Source: Candidatus Dechloromonas phosphorivorans (lineage in GTDB: Bacteria; Pseudomonadota; Gammaproteobacteria; Burkholderiales; Rhodocyclaceae). Taken from it: 34,224 nt of DNA. Below the pieces are notes generated by a model, which worked only from the letters and a program-made list of their open reading frames with translations, searched no databases and was not told the DNA's origin. The stretch lies in assembly GCA_016714975.1 (NCBI GenBank), contig JADKBR010000004.1:1-34224 (forward strand), written 5' to 3'. Every line of letters starts with the position of its first letter. Positions within the stretch are counted from its first letter, which is position 1. The position numbers and the translations under genes were made by a program. Below are positions 7,918 to 18,019 of this stretch, one piece after another.

Positions 7918-10900
7918 CTAGTCTCGCGTGGGCAACGACAGTCTTGCGCAACGCCAGCACATCCAGATCACCAGCAGGAATAATAGTAGCAGTCGCGGAC
8001 TATCGACAAGGCTATCGAGCGTCCCGATCACAAGAAATCCGGCTCCGGACGCCAGGAGGACTCCCGCCACGATATTTCCTCGCCAGGCTTGTTGGCCGGC
8101 ACGCCAAAGCCCTGGCATTACAAAAAGGCCAAACGCGATGACGCCCAGCCAGCCTTGATCGAACAGGATCTGTAGTGGCAGGCTCCAGATGTGCCAGGGA
8201 AGGTCGTTGTCCACCGAGAAAAACCAGTTGTCAAGTTTCTTCGAGAAGTCACCATTTGCAACAAGGTCTTGACCGACATCGCTGGTGAGGCGGATATCAT
8301 CAATGTCTACCGTTGCCATCCGGCTTGTGTTGGTGATCGAAAACTTGGTGGGGCGGCGCGCGTACCAAGGTTCCTGCCCGACGTCTCCGGATGGAATGCG
8401 AATCTTCAAAGTCTGCCAGTTTCCATCTCCATTGAAACTGTAAGACGCGCTACTGCAATTCGCGGAGGTCAGCAGCCACTTCTCGCAGATCGATACGGTC
8501 ACTTGAGAATCCCGCTTGGCGCTGCGACCCTTCATTTCAACCGTGTAGTCAGTGCCGGGTTGCACCGAAACAAACTGTTCGACGTACAGCGGGCTGCCGG
8601 CTCCCAGCCTGAGAAATGTATTGTCCGCGTCGCTTCCCAGCCAGTATGGGCCAGCCTTGGTCTCGTCACTGCGCCAGAAATGCGTTGCCGGATAGCGACC
8701 GATGCCCATCCCGAAAACCGTTGTGACCCAGCCCGGGTCGCGCATCTTGAGCGCATCGCGCCAATGATCTCTACGTGCTTCGAGATCGGCGCCAACAAGC
8801 GTCATCCGTTCCTGCGCAAACTGGCTGAAATAAATAGGTGTTGCGATGCCGAGAACAGCCAACAAGAGGACTATGGCGAGCGTTCCCCGTTTCAGTGGGT
8901 GACCCGATGCCGTTGCAGTCGTTGCGACCAATGCAAGCGCCAACGCCACGCCATAGCCAGCGTAACCGACTCGGGAAAAGGTCACCATGACCCCATAGGT
9001 CGCGCCAAACAGCGCCAATACCCCAAGAATTCTTGCCCAAACAGGACGTTTATCAATCAGCAACATGACCAGGAATGGCGCGCCCAAGGTCAGGTAGGTC
9101 TCGATATCCGCCCCGCCGGTATGCATCTGTGAGAATGGTCCCGTTACGCGGTACGTATCGCTGAAATTCAACAGCCCCGGGAAGACGAAGCGCTCCCAGA
9201 AGATGACTAGAACCGTTCCCGTTACCCCGCCCGCCATGCCAAGCGCAAACAGCCGAGCTACGTTGTGGCCGGCAGACAGGAAGCGCCCAAAGAGGCCATA
9301 GAGCAAGAACGCCCAAAGCGCACCCTTTGCAAGCCGCAGGGCATTGAGCGGGCTGTAATAGTGCGCGAGAATATTCGCATCGATGGCTGGCCAGGGAAAC
9401 AACCCGATCAGCGTGCTCACGAGGAACGAGAGGGCCAATAGTCCGATCGCAGTCACAAGCAATTTATCTGCCCGCAAACTTTCCGATCTCCGCCTTGTAC
9501 GTGAGTAACCCAGAATCACGGTTATCAGGAGCAGCATGTCGAATTCGTCGAAGAAGAAGCGGCCAGACCACGGTGCAAGATCCAGAAGTGCCGCTGCCGC
9601 AGGCACCACGGCAACCAGGAGGTGCGGGCGATACCACAGGAGAACGGTGTGACCAGCCAGAAGCAAGCCAAGGGGGATCGCAAATGCGGGAAACGTCGAT
9701 GCGCCCCAGAAAGCCAGCAACAGGCATCCGACCATGGCCGCGATGCCCACGGAGACGACTGGTCTAGAGTCACCGGGGGCGTCTGAAGACAGCACGCTTG
9801 CTTCGCGCCGGCTACCCTGAAGTGTCTCGCCCATCCCCAGGGGAGCCACGAGACCTGCTGCGTCGTCTTCCTCGCGGGTGGCGGAAAACACTTCAGCCAA
9901 CCTGGAGGCACTCCAGGCGGACAATCCGGCAATCAGCATATTGCTCGGATCAGGATGCAATCCCTCAAGGAACAGCTTGCTGGCCTCAATTCCAAAAGCC
10001 AGGAGCGCCGCAACCAAGAACGCCCATGTGGCAGAAGTCTTCCGCGAGCACCAGGCAAGAACGCCAACTGGCGCATACATCAGCGCCACGGCCGCCAGAC
10101 TCAGGAGTGCCGCCTGCTCGGTGGTGTAGTAGTGATAATAGAATGGCAGGAATCTCGTCTCGGAAAATACACGAATTGCAGTTTCGAGATTCGTCCAGCG
10201 ATGATCAAGCCAACCACATGCCAACACCAGGCCGAACAAATAGGCACATGCCACAAGATGGATGTGTCGTCGAATCCACCCCGAGAGGCGATCAACGTCG
10301 ATACGCGCCTTTCGCCGCCAGGCGACGGCACCGATGTACATGCCCAGGACACGTGTCAGTACGGACAGGCCTTGTGAAATACCCGAGAACAGAAAGAACT
10401 GAATTATCTCGATGCTTAGTCCAAGACCCAGGCCGATTCGGATTGACCGCAATTCGATGCCGGGCTCTCTTTCAGGACGAAGGCGCGCCCAAAGAAAACC
10501 CAGCGGAATGACTGCCAGTACCTCGGCTGTCAGCTTTGCGAACAACCTGACGATGCTGGAGCTTGCGAAGTCACTGGCTAATAAACAACCCCACGAACCT
10601 GAATAAAGCTTCCGCTCGAACTCTTCGAACGACAGGATGAAATCGAAAGGAAAAATACTGAATGCAATATAGAGAAATGCGTAGAACTCCAGAAGATAGG
10701 TAAGCAGTCGATCAAGGCCAACCCCCCCAAGGGCAGCCAGAAGCGAACGAAACCGGCCTACCCATAGAAACGCAATGCCGGCCCCGACAATGGAGCCCAG
10801 GAATTCGGCGATCAGGTCGTTCAGGGAAACGGTTCGCTGAGGAAAATATAACTGTGCAAACTCAACGGAGACGGCCAAAGCAAACGAAAACAGTAGCGAT

Positions 10901-11181
10901 CCGATCAGATGCCAAGCAGATAGAGAAGCAGGTTTCTGCCCAGCGAGCATGTTGACCGTAAGAAATGCGACGGGTATGTAGAGCACGCCGTTGGATACCC
11001 AGTCGGCGCGGCCTTCGGCGCCGACATTGAGCAATTCGATGGCCAGGAACCGATCGATGGCCTGATTCAAAGGCAGAAAATGAAAATCCAGCGGTACCAG
11101 ACTTCCATAAATGACAAAGCCAATATAGATCGACCAAAGCCAAATGCCAGAGGAAGTGGATTTTCTATCAGTCCTGAGCAT
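7918..11181 (-). CDS. VanZ / O-antigen ligase-like multi-domain membrane protein
   Basis: A 1087-residue polytopic membrane protein. Residues 1-160 and about 160-420 are two VanZ-like membrane regions (for example YGSLVPLDFHFLPL and the second block from DRLLTYLLEF). Residues about 470-800 resemble O-antigen ligase/polymerase (Wzy_C) proteins, with a large set of transmembrane segments and the loop GVMVTFSRVGYAGYG. Residues about 830-990 form a soluble beta-sandwich-like module resembling a carbohydrate-binding domain (VQPGTDYTVEMKGRSAKRDS), placed in what should be a periplasmic loop. Further membrane helices close the protein. The likely role is in assembly, ligation or export of a surface polysaccharide (inference). 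The fusion of VanZ, ligase and carbohydrate-binding parts in one chain is notable. No glycosyltransferases lie next to it. Confidence 0.78.
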   Translation of the reverse strand: MLRTDRKSTSSGIWLWSIYIGFVIYGSLVPLDFHFLPLNQAIDRFLAIELLNVGAEGRADWVSNGVLYIPVAFLTVNMLAGQKPASLSAWHLIGSLLFSFALAVSVEFAQLYFPQRTVSLNDLIAEFLGSIVGAGIAFLWVGRFRSLLAALGGVGLDRLLTYLLEFYAFLYIAFSIFPFDFILSFEEFERKLYSGSWGCLLASDFASSSIVRLFAKLTAEVLAVIPLGFLWARLRPEREPGIELRSIRIGLGLGLSIEIIQFFLFSGISQGLSVLTRVLGMYIGAVAWRRKARIDVDRLSGWIRRHIHLVACAYLFGLVLACGWLDHRWTNLETAIRVFSETRFLPFYYHYYTTEQAALLSLAAVALMYAPVGVLAWCSRKTSATWAFLVAALLAFGIEASKLFLEGLHPDPSNMLIAGLSAWSASRLAEVFSATREEDDAAGLVAPLGMGETLQGSRREASVLSSDAPGDSRPVVSVGIAAMVGCLLLAFWGASTFPAFAIPLGLLLAGHTVLLWYRPHLLVAVVPAAAALLDLAPWSGRFFFDEFDMLLLITVILGYSRTRRRSESLRADKLLVTAIGLLALSFLVSTLIGLFPWPAIDANILAHYYSPLNALRLAKGALWAFLLYGLFGRFLSAGHNVARLFALGMAGGVTGTVLVIFWERFVFPGLLNFSDTYRVTGPFSQMHTGGADIETYLTLGAPFLVMLLIDKRPVWARILGVLALFGATYGVMVTFSRVGYAGYGVALALALVATTATASGHPLKRGTLAIVLLLAVLGIATPIYFSQFAQERMTLVGADLEARRDHWRDALKMRDPGWVTTVFGMGIGRYPATHFWRSDETKAGPYWLGSDADNTFLRLGAGSPLYVEQFVSVQPGTDYTVEMKGRSAKRDSQVTVSICEKWLLTSANCSSASYSFNGDGNWQTLKIRIPSGDVGQEPWYARRPTKFSITNTSRMATVDIDDIRLTSDVGQDLVANGDFSKKLDNWFFSVDNDLPWHIWSLPLQILFDQGWLGVIAFGLFVMPGLWRAGQQAWRGNIVAGVLLASGAGFLVIGTLDSLVDSPRLLLLFLLVIWMCWRCARLSLPTRD

Positions 11182-11230
11182 TTCTTGTTCCGGCGCGTAG
11201 CAAACCGAATATCAGAAAGATACTGTTCAC
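11168..11230 (-). CDS. Possible 20-residue leader peptide overlapping the VanZ/ligase start
   Basis: On the minus strand GGGAGGAATTC precedes a GTG that opens a 20-codon frame, MNSIFLIFGLLRAGTRNAQD, ending in TGA at 11168. The frame overlaps the ATG of the downstream gene in a different register. The ribosome binding site is much better than that of the large gene itself, so translational coupling or attenuation is plausible. It could equally be chance. Confidence 0.35.
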   Translation of the reverse strand: MNSIFLIFGLLRAGTRNAQD

Positions 11231-11251
11231 GAATTCCTCCCGTGCTTCCCG

Positions 11252-12098
11252 TCAATCACAAATGAAGCGAGGCAGCAGTTCTTCGATATTGAACTCGCGC
11301 AGGATGGCTGCGGCACGCTCGCGGGCATTCTGTCGCGATCGACCGCCGTTTTTGACCGTTTTCGAGGCGATGATCAGTTCATTCTTCAGCGAGTGTTCCC
11401 AGCCGACCAACTCGGTCACGGTCACGTCGTAGCCGTGCGCTTCGAGCAGCAGGCAGCGAAGCACGTTGGTCAGGTGGCTGCCCAGTTCACGGGCGTGGAT
11501 CGGGTGACGCCACAACTCGGCGAGCGGGGTTTTTGCCAGCGATTCCCGCCTGCTCGCGCGCAGCGCGGCGGCGACTTCGGCCTGGCAACAGGGTACGAGG
11601 ACGATGTGCTTCGCCTTCTTGGTCAGCGCGAAGCGGATTGCGTCATCGGTCGCGGTGTTGCAGGCGTGCAGCGCGGTGACGACATCGATCCGTTCCGGCA
11701 GTGCCGTCGACCGGGTCGCTTCCTCGACGGTGGCGTGGAAAAAGCTCATGCGCCCGAAGTCGAGACGCGCGGCCAGTTCCCGTGATTTTTCGACGAGTTC
11801 CCGGCGCGTTTCGATGCCGAAAATGTGGCCACTCTCGCGCTCCCCTGAAGTACAGGTCGTAAAGGATGAAACCGAGGTAGGACTTGCCGGCGCCGTGGTC
11901 GGCCACGGTTTGTGCTCCGGCCAGCAGCGGCTCGATGAATTGGTACAGGTGATAGACCTGCTTCAGTTTGCGCCGCGTGTCCTGGTTCAGCTTGCCATCA
12001 CGCGTCAGGATGTGCAATTCCTTGAGCAGTTCGAGCGACTGCCCGGGACGGATCTCCGGAATTGTGGCGGCGGTGTCCTGCTTTCTCATGGGAGCCAA
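11252..12098 (-). CDS. Class I SAM-dependent methyltransferase (one frameshift)
   Basis: The N-terminal part from 12098 (MAPMRKQDTAATIPEIRPGQ) reaches the SAM-binding motif as VADHGAGKSYLGFILYDLYF. The frame changes near 11840, in a GGGG run, and continues as GERESGHIFGIETRRELVE and later VVTALHACNTATDDAIRFAL and HIVLVPCCQAEV. The HACNTATD and PCCQ elements match the methyltransferase domain family PF13679 (GSTCD/RlmF-like neighbourhood), whose substrate is unknown. Restored length is about 280 residues. The break is a single-base gain in a G homopolymer and is probably an assembly error. It is divergent from the small gene at 12201. Confidence 0.82.
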
Positions 12099-12200
12099 TT
12101 ATCGCACCCAATCTTCTATCACTTTCGTGTCAACCGAATCCCGGGAGTGTCGTTATTAGGCTCATAGTCATACAACACCGCACAATAAACGGAGACAAAA

Positions 12201-12479
12201 ATGGGCAGTCTGAGCACCGAATCCTTTGCGCAGTTCCTTGATTCATTGAAAAAAGCAGGCATTGCAATTTCGAAGGAGGCGGAACTGCGGGAACGCCTGG
12301 CCGAGGCTCAGCGCTGGCGTTATGCCTTCCAGACCCTGGCAGCCAATGGCAGGACCATAGGCATCTGCTTCGAAGATCATTCCGACGGGCGCAACGAAGC
12401 TGAGATCAGCCGCGCCTTCGACGAGTTCCACTTTCCGGAAAAAACCAGGGCGGTTTTCTCGGCCAATCTGAAGCACTAG
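12201..12479 (+). CDS. Small soluble protein of unknown function
   Basis: A 92-residue protein (starts MGSLSTESFAQFLDSLKKAG) with no signal peptide or membrane segment. The first 50 residues are predicted helical and amphipathic; the second half holds ICFEDHSDGRNEAEISRAFD. GGAG lies 7 nt before the ATG. I do not recognise the family. It is monocistronic, divergent from the methyltransferase and convergent on ettA, with a shared hairpin between them. Confidence 0.7.
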   Translation: MGSLSTESFAQFLDSLKKAGIAISKEAELRERLAEAQRWRYAFQTLAANGRTIGICFEDHSDGRNEAEISRAFDEFHFPEKTRAVFSANLKH

Positions 12480-12516
12480 ATCACGGGTTTCAGCTTTCCG
12501 CCATGGCGGGGAGCCG

Positions 12517-12549
12517 AAAAAGGAACGGGCGCCAAACGGCGCCCGTTCC
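12517..12549 (-). terminator. Rho-independent terminator of ettA
   Basis: Perfect 12-bp stem GGAACGGGCGCC / GGCGCCCGTTCC with loop AAAC (12522-12549). Read on the minus strand it is followed by TTTTT (12517-12521), a standard terminator for ettA. It may also act weakly for the convergent small gene. Confidence 0.85.
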
Positions 12550-12596
12550 ACTTTCTGCGGTGATGTTGAGTCTGCGCCGTACCCGGGCCGCGACAA

Positions 12597-14261
<1,665 letters not shown>

Positions 14262-14312
14262 TAACGATTTCCAATTAATTCAGTATATTAAAATTGTTTA
14301 TTAATGTTATTT

Positions 14313-14927
14313 CTAACGTCCGATATCGATGATTGCATCGACGACGACCGACGAACCGGAGAGCAGCAGCACATCGCCGCCGACACGCACGTAACGGTGG
14401 CGAGGCGGCGGGGGCGGCAGGCGCTGGATCAAGTCATAGGGCAGCGGATAGTAGACGACTTCCCGCGGCAACGGGTGGCCCCGGTGCCATTTCCTGGCCT
14501 GCCCCGGCGGCATGCAGCCGTTGTGCTTCCTGGCCAGGCCCGGCGGGCAGCGACCGTCGCTGAACTCGCTGCCGTAGTAGTCGTTGATGATGTGGCGATC
14601 GCTGTTCCCGAAGTGCATGATGATCGCTGGGCCGCCAGTCTGGTAACCGGGCTCGGGAGGGTGGCCATAGTCGTTGCCGCGCACCGGGGGCGGGTTGATG
14701 TAACCGTAGCCCGACTGCGGAGGGCCCCCGTAACCGTAGCCGCGTTCCGGAGGGCCGCCGGAGCCATAACCATAGCTGCGACGGTCATCATGGTCGTCGC
14801 CCTGATTGTTGCCGTCCTGCCCCTTGCCGTGTTTGCCGCCTTTGTCGGCCAGGGCGGGTGTGCTTGCCAGTAAGGCACTCAGGGCCACAACGGCCAGACG
14901 GGAGAACCGTGAGGTGCTTGTTTTCAT
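14313..14927 (-). CDS. CigR/RcnB-family secreted protein
   Basis: A 204-residue exported protein. Residues 1-24 form a signal peptide (STSRFSRLAVVALSALLA). A Gly/Pro/Tyr-rich repetitive linker follows (repeats of the type GYGYGGPP and PPERGYGYG). The C-terminal 90 residues are the conserved domain: DRHIINDYYGSEFSDGRCPP, GLARKHNGCMPPGQARKW, PLPREVVYYPLPYDL and GGDVLLLSGSSVVVDAI. This domain matches the CigR/RcnB-like family, which includes the Salmonella anti-virulence regulator CigR. In other species it is usually of unknown function, found in the envelope. The ATG at 14927 is chosen because the signal peptide begins there. It lies downstream of, and apart from, the bactofilin gene. Confidence 0.85.
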   Translation of the reverse strand: MKTSTSRFSRLAVVALSALLASTPALADKGGKHGKGQDGNNQGDDHDDRRSYGYGSGGPPERGYGYGGPPQSGYGYINPPPVRGNDYGHPPEPGYQTGGPAIIMHFGNSDRHIINDYYGSEFSDGRCPPGLARKHNGCMPPGQARKWHRGHPLPREVVYYPLPYDLIQRLPPPPPRHRYVRVGGDVLLLSGSSVVVDAIIDIGR

Positions 14928-15011
14928 GAGTCTTTGGCCCTGAACGGAAAGCTTGAAGTCTACGAGGCTTGGCACAGAATGACCAGCCCTAACTTGTGTT
15001 CCGCTGACGCA

Positions 15012-15050
15012 AGAAAATCCGGCGCCGCAGGTGCGGACGCCGGATTTTCT
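15012..15050 (-). terminator. Terminator downstream of bactofilin
   Basis: Perfect 13-bp outer stem AGAAAATCCGGCG / CGCCGGATTTTCT with an inner CCGCA/TGCGG stem. It lies 76 bp past the bactofilin stop on the minus strand; TTTTCTT closes it. It separates bactofilin from the CigR-like gene. Confidence 0.8.
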
Positions 15051-15126
15051 GTGATCTTGTTTGCCGGGCGAGAGGCCTTTGTGGCCCAACGATCGCAACC
15101 CTGTTCGCGGCTGCGACTGTTACGAA

Positions 15127-15720
15127 CTACCTCCCAATGGCGCTCAAAGCCGGGGTTGCGTCATTGCGTGCGCGTTGCTGGAGCGATTTTTCGGCCGAGA
15201 GCGTACTGATATCGCCACATAGTTCGCCGCCTTCATCGATGACCAGCTTGCCATAGCGGATCTTCCCGCTGACCCGGCCGGTCGCGTGGATGATCAGTTG
15301 GCAACGCGCGGTGAGTTCGCCGTCGAAGCTGCCGTGAATTTCCGCAATATCGATGCTGACCTTGCCGGTAAATGAACCTTGTTCGGCAATGCGGATGACG
15401 CGACTGTCCATCGTCGCTTCGACCCGCCCTTCGACGACCAGCGTATCGCAGTCGAGAATCTCGGCCCCCTTGAGCTTGACATCCGGACCGACGATCAACC
15501 GGGCTTCAGATGTCTTGTTTTCGGCGGCGGACTGCTGTCCCAACGGTGCTGGTGAAGCAATGACGGGGGCGGGCGACCGGGAGTCGGCCTGCGGAGCAGC
15601 TTTCGTGGCGAGCTCGGCGACCGGCTGCGTGGCGGCTGGTGCGCCGGGGTTCAGGAAATTGCGGATGTCGTTGCGGGGAATCGCATCTTCGCGGGTATTG
15701 GGGGTTGGCTTGTTGAACAT
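15127..15720 (-). CDS. Bactofilin
   Basis: Bactofilins polymerise without nucleotide into beta-helical filaments on the inner membrane and organise envelope processes such as peptidoglycan synthesis and polar structures. The 197-residue protein has a disordered, Ala/Pro-rich N-terminal tail (1-75) with no membrane helix. The DUF583 beta-helix spans about 76-180, with the repeating hydrophobic/glycine pattern IVGPDVKLKGAEILDCDTLV, VEGRVEATMDSRVIRIAEQG, GKVSIDIAEIHGSFDGEL and GKIRYGKLVIDEGGELCGDI. GAGGAAG precedes the ATG. It is monocistronic and divergent from the glrK operon. A strong sigma-54 promoter and GlrR-type operator matches lie upstream, so expression is probably controlled by GlrR. 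Confidence 0.93.
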   Translation of the reverse strand: MFNKPTPNTREDAIPRNDIRNFLNPGAPAATQPVAELATKAAPQADSRSPAPVIASPAPLGQQSAAENKTSEARLIVGPDVKLKGAEILDCDTLVVEGRVEATMDSRVIRIAEQGSFTGKVSIDIAEIHGSFDGELTARCQLIIHATGRVSGKIRYGKLVIDEGGELCGDISTLSAEKSLQQRARNDATPALSAIGR

Positions 15721-15761
15721 GTAGTCTTCCTCGGGTTGCGGTTGAAAAGCGGAGAAGCATC

Positions 15762-15777
15762 AGCGATAAGCGTGCCA
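15762..15777 (-). promoter_or_regulatory. Sigma-54 promoter of bactofilin
   Basis: On the minus strand TGGCACGCTTATCGCT matches TGGCAC-R-N4-TTGCW at all but one informative position. The GG and GC are spaced correctly. Transcription should start near 15751, leaving a leader of about 30 nt before the ATG at 15720. Confidence 0.78.
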
Positions 15778-15852
15778 GAAATACAAAATGATTGGTTAAC
15801 AGGTGTGTATAGAAGATATATAAAGTGATTTATTATTATTTTTCGGGGAATC

Positions 15853-15870
15853 CGTCGTGTAATAACGACA
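15853..15870. promoter_or_regulatory. GlrR-type operator match, site 1
   Basis: CGTC-N10-GACA, one mismatch from TGTC-N10-GACA, the operator known for GlrR in enterobacteria. Its centre is about 110 bp upstream of the predicted bactofilin start site, a usual enhancer distance for a sigma-54 activator. Confidence 0.6.
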
Positions 15871-15918
15871 GTTATTTCCATGTTGATTGCCAACGGCGGC
15901 CGATTCGCGCTCTTTGCC

Positions 15919-15936
15919 TGTCTGCAAAAAGCGACA
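15919..15936. promoter_or_regulatory. GlrR-type operator match, site 2 (perfect)
   Basis: TGTC-TGCAAAAAGC-GACA, an exact match to TGTC-N10-GACA. It lies 66 bp (about six helical turns) from site 1 and about 175 bp upstream of the predicted sigma-54 start site. Confidence 0.68.
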
Positions 15937-16066
15937 ATTATTTAAATATATGATTTATAGCGATATTGAATCGGTTCAATCTTGATTTGAGGTTTGTCTG
16001 CGGCGTTCAGTCGCTGCAGTTCCCGCTGTTGCGGTCTACACTCCAATTTTGCGAAAAACGGTCTGC

Positions 16067-17476
16067 ATGATTCGAATCTCCTTTCGTCAGGCCATGCTGG
16101 GTGGCTTCGTGATGATTGTTCTCCTTTTGGGAGGCGCGTCGCTGCGCGGCTGGCTGGTGGTCGAACATTTTGTCGAGCAAAGCCGGTTGAATGGCGAGCA
16201 GGCGCTGCCGGTTGCAGCATCGATACAGGAGCTGGGCGAGCGCACCGTCGACGTGGCGCGCAGCGCCAGGCAGTTTCAGGTTCTTCATGATCCGGCGATC
16301 CGCCAGCGCTTTGATGACCATCTCGGTCAGGCCCTGGCGATTGTCGATCGCCTCGATGCGCTTGACGCAAAGCCGCTCAGATCGTTGCTTGGCGATTGGC
16401 GGGAGCGGGCCGAGGCGCTGCGCGGCGGACTTGATCAAGGCCTGCCGGTAGCCGAACTGGCGCCGGTGATGGGCCGATTGGCCGAGATCAACGGGCTGCT
16501 CAAGGGCGCCGGTCAGCACTGGATCGATAGCCGCAACAGTGCGCTTCTTGGCGAACTGGAGGCGAGCCGGCTGCGCCTTGGCGGACAGATTGCTCTGGCG
16601 CTGGCAGGGGCATTTCTCGTCGTGCTGGCAGTGGGCTGGTGGCTGGTGCGACCCCTGCGCAACCTCGAGCAGGCGATTGCCCGGCTTGGGGAGAAGCGTT
16701 TCGACGAGCCGGTCGTCGTCGGTGGACCGGCCGATTTCCGGCAGCTCGGGCGCCAACTCGATTGGCTGCGCCTGCGCCTGGCCGAACTCGAAGCCGACCG
16801 CGAGCGAACCTTGCGCCACGTCTCGCACGAACTCAAGACCCCGTTGACGGCCCTGCGCGAAGGCGTGGCGCTGTTGCAGGAGGAGGTTCCAGGCCCTCTC
16901 GGCGGCGCTCAGCAAGAGGTTGTCGCCATCCTCAGGAACAACGTGATGGCGCTGCAGCGGCAGATCGAAGGCCTGCTGCGCCTCAATGCGGCTGCCTTTG
17001 AAAGCAGCCGGGTGCTCCGCCGGCCGGTTGCGATTCGCGACTTTCTGGCGAAGGCCACGCAGCGTCGCGAGCTGCACAGCCAGGCACGGCAATTGACGCT
17101 GCGAATCGAAGCGACCGATCGGGTTGTCCCGGTCGATGCTGAAAAGCTGGCGGTGATCGTCGATAACCTGCTTTCCAATGCCATCGATTTCAGCCCCGAA
17201 GGCGGCGAAATCCGGCTGCTGGCCACACTGGACAACGGCAATCTGCGGCTGGAATGTGTCGATCAGGGGCCGGGCGTGGCCGAGGAAGATGTGGAGCGCA
17301 TTTTCGAACCTTTCGTTCAGGGGCGCAGGAAGCCATCGGCGCCGCGGCTGGGGAGCGGCGTCGGCCTGTCGATCGTGCGCGAACTGGCGCGCGCCATGGG
17401 TGGTTGCGCCGGCGTGCTGCCGGGCCCTGCGGGCGCCCATTTCTATGTGGAAATACCTGATGGCAAGAAGAAGTAG
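16067..17476 (+). CDS. glrK: Sensor histidine kinase, GlrK/QseE-like
   Basis: A 469-residue membrane kinase. Transmembrane segment 1 spans about 10-30 (MLGGFVMIVLLLGGASLRGW), then a helical periplasmic sensor region, a second segment around 170-190 (GAFLVVLAVGWWLV) and a HAMP domain. The H-box is RHVSHELKTPLTALREG with the phosphoryl His near residue 253. The ATPase domain shows the N-box DNLLSNAIDFSPEGG, DQGPGVAEEDVERIFEPF and GSGVGLSIVREL. Order with the next two genes (kinase, small lipoprotein, sigma-54 response regulator) is the GlrK-QseG-GlrR arrangement. ATG 16067 is preferred over the upstream TTG at 16049; neither has a strong ribosome binding site. The gene overlaps the lipoprotein gene by 17 nt. 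Confidence 0.9.
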   Translation: MIRISFRQAMLGGFVMIVLLLGGASLRGWLVVEHFVEQSRLNGEQALPVAASIQELGERTVDVARSARQFQVLHDPAIRQRFDDHLGQALAIVDRLDALDAKPLRSLLGDWRERAEALRGGLDQGLPVAELAPVMGRLAEINGLLKGAGQHWIDSRNSALLGELEASRLRLGGQIALALAGAFLVVLAVGWWLVRPLRNLEQAIARLGEKRFDEPVVVGGPADFRQLGRQLDWLRLRLAELEADRERTLRHVSHELKTPLTALREGVALLQEEVPGPLGGAQQEVVAILRNNVMALQRQIEGLLRLNAAAFESSRVLRRPVAIRDFLAKATQRRELHSQARQLTLRIEATDRVVPVDAEKLAVIVDNLLSNAIDFSPEGGEIRLLATLDNGNLRLECVDQGPGVAEEDVERIFEPFVQGRRKPSAPRLGSGVGLSIVRELARAMGGCAGVLPGPAGAHFYVEIPDGKKK

Positions 17477-18019
17477 ACTGTCACGCGCGCCTTTCCGCGC
17501 GCTGGCCTCTTGGATGTTGCCGCTGGTGCTGGCGGTGTTGCTGGGCGGTTGCGTGGCGCCACCACCGGCTGCGCCGTCGGTTGCCGGCAGCGAGGATGTC
17601 GGTTCGCAGTCGATCCTGGCGTACTACCAGAGCTTGCTGCGCATGACGCCGGCGCAGATCGCGCGCGAGCGTCAGGTGCTGGCGGCACTGCCGCCGACAG
17701 CGAATACCCAGGTACGGATCGCCATGGTCCTCGGCCATCCGCGCGGGCAGCCCGATCTGGCGCGGGCGCTGACCTTGCTCGAAGGCGTCCTCAAGTCGAA
17801 CGACCCCGGCGCCGTCGGCCTGCATCCGCTGGCGCGCCTGCTCGCCGACAACTATGGCGAGCGCCAGAAACTCGAAGGGCAGCTCGAAAAGCAGGGGCAG
17901 CAGTTGAAGGACAGCCAGCGCAAGGCGGTCGAATTGCAGGAAAAGATCGACGGTCTGGCCGATATCGAACGCACCCTGCCGCAGCGTCCGCGCGCCACGC
18001 GTCCAGCCGGGAGTGTGCG

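Larger units (their letters stand above)
15721..16066. promoter_or_regulatory. Divergent regulatory region, bactofilin / glrK
   Basis: A 346-bp gap with a strongly AT-rich core (about 15780-15845 and 15930-15975) in a GC-rich genome. It contains the sigma-54 promoter for bactofilin, two GlrR-type operator matches upstream of it, and must contain the glrK promoter. The AT-rich segment between the sigma-54 promoter and the operators is where an IHF-type bend would be expected. A weak TTGCCT/AATTAT pair near 15914-15941 could be the glrK promoter; it would overlap the upstream operator and allow feedback. Confidence 0.6.

Noticed and set aside
15003..15126. Short frames around the bactofilin terminator as a small gene.
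   Set aside because: They cross the hairpin and have neither a ribosome binding site nor sensible composition.
16007..17440. Minus-strand open frame opposite glrK.
   Set aside because: Complement of the kinase. Its apparent Gln/Arg-rich protein has no domain.
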